In this document: positions 22,070-29,022 of the stretch, piece by piece | How the letters are laid out: the number at the start of each line of letters is the position of its first letter | How positions within the stretch are numbered: the first letter of the stretch is position 1 | NCBI GenBank assembly: GCA_013336225.1 | Contig: JAAXUC010000003.1 | Span: forward strand, 73,564 to 115,200 | Direction: 5' to 3' | DNA: 41,637 nt | From: Candidatus Moraniibacteriota bacterium | Lineage (GTDB): Bacteria > Patescibacteriota > Minisyncoccia > Moranbacterales > GWC2-37-73 | The notes under the pieces: model-generated | What the model was told of the DNA's origin: nothing | What the model saw: only the letters and a program-made list of their open reading frames with translations | The model's database searches: none | Made by a program: the position numbers and the translations under genes

Positions 22070-22579
22070 ATGAAAACAAAAAAAGAAACTGCAAAAAAAA
22101 TAAAAGTAGCTTCGAAGATAAAAGTCGCTTCAAAAGTTAAAACTGTGAGCTCTGCAAAAAGAGTTATTAAAAAAACGAAAAAAGCTACCGTCTTAAAACC
22201 GGCAAATAAAAAGTCAAAGACGATTGCTGCGATGAATAATTTTCGCAAAGAAGTGTTGACTGGTTTTTCGTCAGCAGGGCAAAAACGCATCATCATGTAT
22301 AGACTGAAGAGATTGACCTATATGACTTTGGCGATATCTTTAGGGATTCTGTCTGCTGGTTTTTTGGTGGGACTTTTGGAAAAAATTTATCTCGTGAACA
22401 GTTTTAAAATGGGAATAAATCCAGCCATGCATCAATTTCTCGGGATGCAACTTTTTCTGTTGCCAGTTGTGTATGTGCTGATCTTCGGCACTGGAGTTTT
22501 CCTGGGAACCTGGCTCGGCTTCTGGGGTTGGCGCATGGTGTATATCGAGCACAATCATCGCATCTTTCGAAAAAAATGA
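22070..22579 (+). CDS. Hypothetical two-helix membrane protein with Lys-rich N-terminus
   Basis: A 169-residue protein. Residues 1-55 are extremely rich in Lys, Ala and Val, with a twofold repeat KIKVASKIKVASKVK, like a nucleic-acid- or ribosome-binding tail. Two membrane helices follow (about 84-106, MTLAISLGILSAGFLVGLL; and about 126-152, LFLLPVVYVLIFGTGVFLGTWLGF). It ends with a short basic tail. No family recognised; the tail could fold DNA near the membrane, but that is speculation. An extended -10 promoter (TGCTATAAT, 22033-22041) lies just upstream, and a strong terminator follows. Confidence 0.8.
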   Translation: MKTKKETAKKIKVASKIKVASKVKTVSSAKRVIKKTKKATVLKPANKKSKTIAAMNNFRKEVLTGFSSAGQKRIIMYRLKRLTYMTLAISLGILSAGFLVGLLEKIYLVNSFKMGINPAMHQFLGMQLFLLPVVYVLIFGTGVFLGTWLGFWGWRMVYIEHNHRIFRKK

Positions 22580-22588
22580 ATTTCATGG

Positions 22589-22615
22589 CAGCCCCTTTGA
22601 TGGGGCTGTTTTTTT
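22589..22615 (+). terminator. Rho-independent terminator after the 22070 gene
   Basis: CAGCCCC-TTTGAT-GGGGCTG followed by seven T. Confidence 0.92.
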
Positions 22616-22647
22616 GTCTCAGCATGCTTGAAAAATGTTCAGTATTA

Positions 22648-22676
22648 TTGACAAAAGATTAGATTTGAAGTAGTAT
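22648..22676 (+). promoter_or_regulatory. Consensus promoter of the 22926 gene
   Basis: TTGACA (22648-22653), 17 nt, TAGTAT (22671-22676). The start codon is 250 nt downstream, giving an unusually long leader. Confidence 0.65.
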
Positions 22677-22679
22677 TTA

Positions 22680-22743
22680 TTATCAAGTGAAGTGAGAGAA
22701 ATACTGTCAGCAGACAAGTATTTCCGAGCGAGCGCCGATACCA
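22680..22743 (-). repeat. GCTCGCTCGG-family hairpin element, copy 4 (inverted)
   Basis: Read on the minus strand: CGCTCGCTCGG, AAATACTTGTC-TGCT-GACAGTATTT, then CTCTCACTTCACTTG, with outer TATC/GATA. It sits right at the start of the long leader of the 22926 gene. Confidence 0.72.
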
Positions 22744-22925
22744 AAAGGTTTAATACCTCGAGGCTTGCCTCGAAAACCCAGAGGGTCCAGGGCTTGCCCT
22801 GGGGTATTAATACCCTTTTATTTTTGTGGTTAATCCAGAGAAAGGAGGAATGTGGTAGTAATTTAAAAATATAGGCAGAAGAAGCACCATTTAAAAGTTG
22901 GTAAAATTCAATGGAGGTGGAAAAG
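22744..22925 (+). promoter_or_regulatory. Structured leader of the 22926 gene
   Basis: Hairpins in series: CGAGG-CTTG-CCTCG (22759-22772), CCAGGG-CTTG-CCCTGG (about 22788-22803), and the palindrome GGGTATTAATACCC (22802-22815). AAAGGAGG at 22841-22848 sits before very short frames (ATG TGG TAG at 22850). It may be a regulatory leader or simply repeats next to the gene. Confidence 0.4.
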
Positions 22926-23942
22926 ATGGTAAATGTTGAAATAAGTCTAGGTAAACATACGATAAATGTTCCGTATGGTATGAGGAAGTTGTTCATGGAC
23001 ATGATAGCAAGTTTAAACATCACACAGGGAAATTTCAAAGTTCATCTGAGTGCAAGAATAAGAGGTATAAGGAAAAACGGCATAAAATTTGTAAAGTTGA
23101 TGTCAGAGTATAATGCCATGTCAATCACAGCTCAGTCATCAGGAAAAGATGGGAGACATATCTGCATCTTATATTTTCCTGATATGTATAAAGATCAACT
23201 TACTAAATTTGGAGATGATCTGAAAGAGAGAGTTGGGCAAGAAGATTTGGCAGCTGATGAAATCATTGAAGATGAGAAGCAGGATGCGACAGGGGAAATT
23301 GCCGCACCTGTGCAGATTGGCATTGAATCGGCAGAGGCTAAACAGCAGAGATATTTGGCGGAAAATCTTTTTTTAAACACTGATATGTTGACCTTGATAG
23401 CCGGTGATATTCTTGAAAAAAAAGGTACTGGCTGGGTAACAAAGGGTGAGCTTTTCAAATTATTGCGCAATCTTAATTTGGACTTCCCGAGTAATAAGTT
23501 GATTGGGAAATTGCTTAGCCTGGGTTATTTAGAGAAAGATCCTGAGCAACCAGATAAACGATCGAGATTGACTCCATCTGCTTGCTTGCTTGTAAATGGA
23601 CCAAGCGCAGACACTGCTTCATCCATCAATATCGTTGAAAATGAAGACGTGAAGATCCTTAGCATGTTTGATTCTTTGAAAACAGCTGCTGCTGACTATT
23701 CTGTTATATCAAAACAACAGGAAGCTGCAGTGTTTGAACTCAAGAATCTTATTGCCAATAGTATTTATCTTGAAGAGAAATTGGAAAAAATTACTAAGAT
23801 TATTCAACAAAGAATGGTGGAAAATCAGGATAAACTCTTGGCTAAGAAGCACGAGCTTAAGGCAATTGGTTATAAGATCACTCCGCGAATGACAGAAGCA
23901 AATCGCAGACTCGAACTCATGTTTAGTGATTTGCCAGAATAG
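22926..23942 (+). CDS. Hypothetical protein with possible winged-helix middle domain
   Basis: A 338-residue soluble protein. The ATG at 22926 has GGAGGT 6 nt upstream; the ATG at 22911 contains that SD and is rejected. Residues about 1-95 (NVEISLGKHTINVPYGMRKL...) are probably an alpha/beta domain. An acidic linker follows. Residues about 150-210 (TKGELFKLLRNLNLDFPSNKLIGKLLSLGYLEKD) look like a winged helix. The C-terminal third is a long coiled helix (LEEKLEKITKIIQQRMVENQ). No family recognised; a DNA-binding role is inference from the middle part only. It forms a stand-alone unit with its own promoter and terminator. Confidence 0.75.
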   Translation: MVNVEISLGKHTINVPYGMRKLFMDMIASLNITQGNFKVHLSARIRGIRKNGIKFVKLMSEYNAMSITAQSSGKDGRHICILYFPDMYKDQLTKFGDDLKERVGQEDLAADEIIEDEKQDATGEIAAPVQIGIESAEAKQQRYLAENLFLNTDMLTLIAGDILEKKGTGWVTKGELFKLLRNLNLDFPSNKLIGKLLSLGYLEKDPEQPDKRSRLTPSACLLVNGPSADTASSINIVENEDVKILSMFDSLKTAAADYSVISKQQEAAVFELKNLIANSIYLEEKLEKITKIIQQRMVENQDKLLAKKHELKAIGYKITPRMTEANRRLELMFSDLPE

Positions 23943-23963
23943 TGAAACAATGTTTCAAAAAAC

Positions 23964-23993
23964 AATAGGCGCAACAAAAATGTTGCGCCTATT
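23964..23993. terminator. Bidirectional terminator between convergent genes
   Basis: AATAGGCGCAACA-AAAA-TGTTGCGCCTATT is a perfect thirteen-pair stem. The plus side ends in TTTTC; the minus side reads into TTGTTTTTTG. Confidence 0.92.
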
Positions 23994-24012
23994 TTCATAT
24001 TCATTTTTGTGT

Positions 24013-25863
24013 TTAGTTTGCTTGATCTGTTGGCACGTAATAAATCAGGATGGAATTTCCGATCATGGTCACGGGCTTGAATTTATTTGTCCAGGCATAA
24101 TTGTTTTCAGGGGTTTTGTTGACTTTGTCGAAAATGCTGATTTGCAAGGAATTGGCTGAGATTGCATACCAACCTTTTTCAATCGGACGCTTGGAATCCC
24201 ATCCGGAAATGTATTTGTCTCCCAAATAATATTCAGGATTCCCCCCGCCAAAATAGTCCACGTTTATTTTGGTTATTTGTGGATTTTGATCAAGAAAATT
24301 TTTCAGCCGCTTCAAGTCTTGTCCCCAGTCAGTGTTTGAATCGGTCACATAATGATAGCCGCCTTTGCTGCCACCCACTGATTCATTGAAATATGAAACA
24401 TAACCTGGATAACTGAAAACTGGAATCAGAATTATCCAAATTATCAAAGTGCCCAGAATGACATGCAATTGATGCTTGGTGACAGAGTGTTTTCTCCTGA
24501 GAAAATCAAAAACTTTTTTGGTCACGAGTAAATAGGCAAGTGGCATGATTGGAAAAAGATGACGAAGACCAATGTTGAGATTGCCAGTGATGCTGAGATA
24601 GGCATATAGGATGATGAAACCAAATAGCGCGTATTGCATGAGTCCCGTTTGTAAGAACTTTTGGAAGCTCTTCTTGACGCTCTTTTCCTCCCATGCTTTT
24701 TGGCTTGCTTTTAGGATTTGCCCAAAAGTAAGAAAGAGTGAGAAGAAAATAAGAGCCAAAAAGGGAATGGTTTCTTTAATGAGGAAAACAACTGGGAAAT
24801 AGATGGTGGAAGCTTTGCTGGTGACATTGTCCAAGAAATAGGTGCCATTTCCTCCAGCCACACGCTTGAATACCATAGTCACGCCGAGCAAATATTCCGC
24901 AAAAGGTTTGAATGCTGGCACTGAGTTAATGGTGCTGAGTGCATGATTGGTGGTCATACTGAGTGGATTTGGATCATCAAGTGGAAAGGAGAAATTGATT
25001 TGCCTGTCAACAATTTCTTTGGGCATGTTATAGGTGTTGATGAAATATAAAACCCAGACAACTAGCATTGAAACTGCAAAGGCGACAATACCTTTTCCGA
25101 GATAGGAAAAAAACAATTTTGCGCGCAGGAATTTTTCTTCTTTGGCTCCTTCATTGTGCGAAACTTTTTTAACCAGCGGATAGATGAGCAGCACAAGGCC
25201 AAGGATTGGATAGGCCATTAACGATGAAAACTTAACCAAGTTCACCAGCCCCAAGAAGAAACCACCAATGATAACATTCTTCCAAGTTGGATTCTTGATG
25301 AATTTGAGGAAATAATAAAAAGTAAAAGTGAGAAAAGATGCAATGCCGATATCAGTGGTCACATAATGATTGTGTCCCAAGATGTTTGGATCAAAAGCGT
25401 ATAAAACCAAGACAAACAGTCCACCCAGCGTGCCAGCAATTTCTTTGCCCCACATGAAAAGAAAAAGTCCAAGAATCACCGAGAGGATGACGATTGGCAT
25501 GCGCGCCCAGAAAAGAATTTGATCTGGGTTGTTGCCAGCTTCATAGAGCAAATGTTTTCCAGCTGCCCATTGTCCATCATCCCAAATTCTGCCAAAGCCT
25601 TCGCCAGTCCAAAATTTCTGTGTGGTGTCGAATTTCAAATCAAGAAAAGCTAGTGGCAGACCAATCAAGTCTTTAAGTAAGGGCGGATGTTCTGGATTCA
25701 GGCGCATGTCCTGCTTTTCAATGTAGCTGTAACCAGCGGGAATGTGTGCAACCTCATCAAAAGTGGCACTGTCGTTTTTTGCGTTGAGCACTGAAACGGT
25801 AATGAAAAATGTCATGATCGCCAAGATGACAAGTTTGTAATGTTTTTTGAGTATTTTCTCCAT
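24013..25863 (-). CDS. GT39/PMT-type polytopic glycosyltransferase
   Basis: A 616-residue GT-C membrane enzyme that should use a polyprenyl-phosphate sugar donor and transfer to a protein or glycan on the outer face. After the first membrane helix comes the catalytic first loop with SATFDEVAHIPAGYSYI (D36, E37) and RLNPEHPPLLKDL, both typical of PMT/ArnT relatives. About ten more hydrophobic helices follow. The C-terminal soluble part has SNTDWGQDLKRLKNFL and YFGGGNPEYYLG, shared with bacterial PMT-like proteins. The gene follows the other GT39-type gene by 24 nt, so they form an operon. Acceptor unknown. The bidirectional terminator at 23964 closes it. Confidence 0.88.
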   Translation of the reverse strand: MEKILKKHYKLVILAIMTFFITVSVLNAKNDSATFDEVAHIPAGYSYIEKQDMRLNPEHPPLLKDLIGLPLAFLDLKFDTTQKFWTGEGFGRIWDDGQWAAGKHLLYEAGNNPDQILFWARMPIVILSVILGLFLFMWGKEIAGTLGGLFVLVLYAFDPNILGHNHYVTTDIGIASFLTFTFYYFLKFIKNPTWKNVIIGGFFLGLVNLVKFSSLMAYPILGLVLLIYPLVKKVSHNEGAKEEKFLRAKLFFSYLGKGIVAFAVSMLVVWVLYFINTYNMPKEIVDRQINFSFPLDDPNPLSMTTNHALSTINSVPAFKPFAEYLLGVTMVFKRVAGGNGTYFLDNVTSKASTIYFPVVFLIKETIPFLALIFFSLFLTFGQILKASQKAWEEKSVKKSFQKFLQTGLMQYALFGFIILYAYLSITGNLNIGLRHLFPIMPLAYLLVTKKVFDFLRRKHSVTKHQLHVILGTLIIWIILIPVFSYPGYVSYFNESVGGSKGGYHYVTDSNTDWGQDLKRLKNFLDQNPQITKINVDYFGGGNPEYYLGDKYISGWDSKRPIEKGWYAISANSLQISIFDKVNKTPENNYAWTNKFKPVTMIGNSILIYYVPTDQAN

Positions 25864-25887
25864 AGCTATTAAATGTTTATATTAATA

Positions 25888-27450
25888 TTAATTTGATAAT
25901 GTAAGAAAGACATCTCCAAATTTGTTGGTGTGATCTTCAAAAACAAGGCTTGGTGTGTTGGTGCGGAGTTTGTTGACTGAATCCCAATCCCAGGTGGTGA
26001 AAATGATTACCATCTTGTCATCAGTGTTGGTGTTGATCTTATCAATTTCTGTTGGATAAAAATAAGAAGTATTAGGCAAAGTCGGATTGAGATATTTGAC
26101 CGTGAGTCTTTCCATGGAGCCAGTCACGATATATTTTTTCTCAGCTTCAGGACGAGCTTGGATGAAGTCTGAGATATTGCGAAGGTTTGCATTGAAAACA
26201 TTATGTTGCTTGGGACTGCTAGCAAAAAATACGAAATATTTGATTGGGTCAGCCAGTCCGATGAAAACAAATGCTCCAACTAATACAGAGGTGGTGAAAA
26301 TTTTATAGGCATGTCCAAATTGCCCATATTTTTTAAATATCCATAAAAAGGGAATAGTGGAAATGATAATCACAACTGGAAGAGTTCCAATTGAGCGCAG
26401 AGCATGAGGATTTCCTTCATTGGCTAAAAATTCTGGCACCAGCAGCGCAACAAACCAAGCCAACAAGAAAACATAGACATCGAATTTTTCATCGCGCTCT
26501 CCTTTTTTGAGACGCAGCCATAATAGGTGGAAAAATTTATTGATGACATAAATAAGACCAATCAAAAAGGCCACACTTACGATTGGATTCAAGAGCGGAT
26601 AGGGGGGATAATTGTGCCTCATGTTGAGGTCGCCCATCACGAAATATTTCTGCAAAGCCAGTCCGAGTGTTTTGGCAACTGTGGCTGCAAGACGACCTTG
26701 ATTGGATTCAGGATTTAAAACTGAAATAGCACTCGTACGCGAAGCGTAATGCTCTGGATGAGAAATAAAGAAATCAAACAGCATGGGCGCAGCGGTGACA
26801 AACATCGCAAAAGTGAAAACCAAAACATGTTTCCAATAATTGGCCAGGAAATTTTTGCGCGTGATCATCAAGGAAATAATCAGAACAACCAACACTAAAG
26901 GGGAAACTCGAAAAGCAATATAGGTGTGCACGCCAAGTCCATAAATGAGTCCAGCAATGATGAAGTCATGCAATTTTCTGGTGCGCAGTCCCTTAAAGAG
27001 GAAATAGAAAGCAAAGGAAAGCAGGAAGGGAACCATGATGGCGCGGAAACCGATGCGGGAAAAGTTGATTGCCCAATATGAAAAAGCGGTCAAATATGCT
27101 CCAACCAGTCCGGCAGCATAACTGGCAAAAAGTTCATTGGTCAGCAGGAACACTCCCAGCACAGTCAAGGTGCCGAAAATTGTCGACCAAAGTTTGAGTG
27201 CAAATTCAGTCGGCCCAAAGGCTTTAATGGAAAGTGCTTGCAGATTGATGAAGAGTCCTTCGCGTCCCTGGTTGCCTTCATAAAAGAGCTTGTATTGCCC
27301 GGTGGCATTGGCCTCTTGCGCGTCGATGCCATTTTGCGCTTCGTCAGGATAGATGCCAGACGGAATGTTTTTAATGTTAGTGATGCGCAGCGCAAAGGCG
27401 GCAATCAAAATTGCCAATAAGAGTCCCCAAACGATTTTTTTGTTTTGCAT
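25888..27450 (-). CDS. GT39-type polytopic glycosyltransferase, first gene of pair
   Basis: A 520-residue GT-C protein. The start MQNKKIVWGLLLAILIAAFALR is a signal-anchor helix. SGIYPDEAQNGIDAQE (D36, E37) is the catalytic loop, with YEGNQGREGLFINLQAL after it. About ten membrane helices and a soluble C-terminal domain of roughly 110 residues follow. It resembles PMT_2-family mannosyl/arabinosyl transferases; donor and acceptor are unknown. Its start is divergent from the promoter at 27520. A TATAAT box on the minus strand (27494-27489) is a likely -10, though its -35 is weak. With the downstream gene it may glycosylate surface proteins or an envelope polymer. Confidence 0.87.
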   Translation of the reverse strand: MQNKKIVWGLLLAILIAAFALRITNIKNIPSGIYPDEAQNGIDAQEANATGQYKLFYEGNQGREGLFINLQALSIKAFGPTEFALKLWSTIFGTLTVLGVFLLTNELFASYAAGLVGAYLTAFSYWAINFSRIGFRAIMVPFLLSFAFYFLFKGLRTRKLHDFIIAGLIYGLGVHTYIAFRVSPLVLVVLIISLMITRKNFLANYWKHVLVFTFAMFVTAAPMLFDFFISHPEHYASRTSAISVLNPESNQGRLAATVAKTLGLALQKYFVMGDLNMRHNYPPYPLLNPIVSVAFLIGLIYVINKFFHLLWLRLKKGERDEKFDVYVFLLAWFVALLVPEFLANEGNPHALRSIGTLPVVIIISTIPFLWIFKKYGQFGHAYKIFTTSVLVGAFVFIGLADPIKYFVFFASSPKQHNVFNANLRNISDFIQARPEAEKKYIVTGSMERLTVKYLNPTLPNTSYFYPTEIDKINTNTDDKMVIIFTTWDWDSVNKLRTNTPSLVFEDHTNKFGDVFLTLSN

Positions 27451-27519
27451 TTTTTTTATTTTATATATGAGAGCTGATTTATAACAAAATTATAACACTT
27501 ATTTTGTCTTTGAGCGAGC

Positions 27520-27549
27520 TTGACAAATAGCAACAAAAGATTGTACAAT
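27520..27549 (+). promoter_or_regulatory. Consensus promoter of the 27678-28829 cassette
   Basis: TTGACA (27520-27525), 18 nt, TACAAT (27544-27549). The leader is about 120 nt and ends with a GCCT-TATCG-AGGC hairpin (27651-27663) just before AAAGGAGG. Confidence 0.65.
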
Positions 27550-27677
27550 GTAATGTTTCATGGTGTTGAATAGTACCTTAATAAAAGAATAAAAATAGCA
27601 AGCAATGCATTTCTTTGTAATTAATCCCCTTATTGCATAACAAATAACCCGCCTTATCGAGGCAAAGGAGGCTACAC

Positions 27678-28625
27678 ATGAATACGACTATCGAAAAGAA
27701 GTGGTGGAAGAGTAATTGGTTTATTGCTATCTGTGTTGCAGTATTGTGTCTAATTGGATTAATTAAGTTTGGATCAATTCTTGCATTTCTCTTTATTTTT
27801 CCATTTATAGTGGACCATCTAACTGATGCAACTGGCATTAATCGGTGGCTAGCATGGGCTATTTCCTTCCCTCTTACTATATTAATAATTACAGCAATTG
27901 GATTGATACTTTCCTGGAAAAGGGCCGTTAGAGCGCAAGGGCGAGTCATAATTTGTGTTGGGATGGTCATTTTTTCCTTGTTAATGTTTTTCATGGAAAA
28001 AGATTATGTCTATGATCAAAATGGTGCTTCAAGTCGTTGTTACGCCATAACACCAGAAGGAATTGAATATGTTCCATGTTCGTGGAAAGTACATCGCAAA
28101 TACGGAACTGAAGTGAAGCGCGTTTCAAGAGAGATTGCTATGAATTATTGGACTAAAAAGGAAGGGTTTCCAAAAACCAGTAGACTTCCTAATGATCCAA
28201 GTCAGACATTCTTTTCACCAGATGGGACACCATTGATGTGGTATTATCAAAATTCAGACGGCAAGATTGACCTGTTTTCATTACCCGGAATTCATCCACA
28301 ATTAGGCGTACAACTTTATCCGATCAGTAAAGAGATTGTTGAGGCGCTGAAGAGGCAAAGGGATGATCACTACCGCGAAATGAGTGAATTTGAAGCAAGA
28401 GAAAAGCGGGCGCGAGAAGATGTAAAAAAGAGATATGCGGAGTTGTTGCATAAAAAATACCAACCCATATTTATAGAATCGCGTAAGAGAATGGGTGTGA
28501 TTGATAACAATGGTCGCATATACGACTTAATAATAAGTGACGATGGTGAAAGCTACCAAAGAGAAGGTGATCCCACGTTAAATTATCACATGAGTGGTCT
28601 TCAAACAGAGAGCCCTATTCGTTAA
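27678..28625 (+). CDS. Hypothetical membrane protein
   Basis: A 315-residue protein with a very good SD (AAAGGAGG, 7 nt spacing). Three membrane helices lie at about 14-34, 36-50/60-80 and 92-110 (the second region may be one or two). After ALK-like charged loops, the soluble part of about 200 residues contains SSRCYAITPEGIEYVPCSW, with a Cys pair. It then has PSQTFFSPDGTPLMWYYQNSDGKIDLFSLPGIHPQLG, and a long Arg/Glu/Lys helix (REMSEFEAREKRAREDVKKR). The SPDGTPLMWY wording recalls a single beta-propeller-like strand pair, but this is weak. No family recognised. A 58-codon gene follows, SD-linked. Confidence 0.78.
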   Translation: MNTTIEKKWWKSNWFIAICVAVLCLIGLIKFGSILAFLFIFPFIVDHLTDATGINRWLAWAISFPLTILIITAIGLILSWKRAVRAQGRVIICVGMVIFSLLMFFMEKDYVYDQNGASSRCYAITPEGIEYVPCSWKVHRKYGTEVKRVSREIAMNYWTKKEGFPKTSRLPNDPSQTFFSPDGTPLMWYYQNSDGKIDLFSLPGIHPQLGVQLYPISKEIVEALKRQRDDHYREMSEFEAREKRAREDVKKRYAELLHKKYQPIFIESRKRMGVIDNNGRIYDLIISDDGESYQREGDPTLNYHMSGLQTESPIR

Positions 28626-28652
28626 AATAAATTTTCAAAAAGGAGTTATTAA

Positions 28653-28829
28653 ATGGATAATAAAAATAAACTCAAGATAAGTCCCGAAATCATCATTACC
28701 GTGGCTGGATTGTGCATTGGTTTGATTGCGTTTATCCTTATGCTCAACAGAAAAAAAGTTCGCGAAAAAGTCAATAAAATCAGGAATGCTTTCAAGGAAG
28801 ATGTTACTGAGCATGCAGGATCACAATAA
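28653..28829 (+). CDS. Small single-helix membrane protein
   Basis: A 58-residue frame starting at the ATG at 28653 and ending with TAA at 28829, with AAGGAG 8 nt upstream. It reads MDNKNKLKISPEIIITVAGL, a membrane helix to about residue 31 (CIGLIAFILML), then a basic and charged helix with NRKKVREKVNKIRN. It lies 27 nt after the 315-residue protein and before the shared terminator. Its SD and membrane-helix composition make it a real gene despite its size. Function unknown; a partner subunit of the larger protein is a reasonable guess. Confidence 0.75.
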   Translation: MDNKNKLKISPEIIITVAGLCIGLIAFILMLNRKKVREKVNKIRNAFKEDVTEHAGSQ

Positions 28830-28848
28830 GAATAAACTCGGTTATCTA

Positions 28849-28882
28849 AAGCCCTTCACTGGAAAAGTGAAGGGCTTATTTT
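28849..28882 (+). terminator. Rho-independent terminator of the 27678-28829 cassette
   Basis: AAGCCCTTCAC, loop TGGAAAA, GTGAAGGGCTT, then ATTTTTT: eleven perfect pairs. Confidence 0.92.
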
Positions 28883-28949
28883 TTAATGTATGTGCAATAT
28901 TTATATTTCATTGCTTATGTATTACGCTATGGGTAAAAATAGAATTTTG

Positions 28950-28958
28950 TGATATAAT
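28950..28958 (+). promoter_or_regulatory. Extended -10 promoter of the 29023-36629 cluster
   Basis: TGATATAAT is a full extended -10 (TGnTATAAT), 64 nt before the first ATG. No good -35 is seen. Confidence 0.5.
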
Positions 28959-29022
28959 TTTAATGTAGAAAATAAATTTAAATAATTATTGTTGCTATCG
29001 TTTATTTTGCAATAAAAAAGCT

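Noticed and set aside
24162-27420. Several open frames on the plus strand opposite the two membrane glycosyltransferases
   Set aside because: They mirror the coding strand, lack SD or promoter, and give no recognisable protein.
28726-28968. An 80-codon frame overlapping the small membrane gene and its terminator
   Set aside because: It runs through a perfect terminator, and the SD supports the frame starting at 28653 instead.
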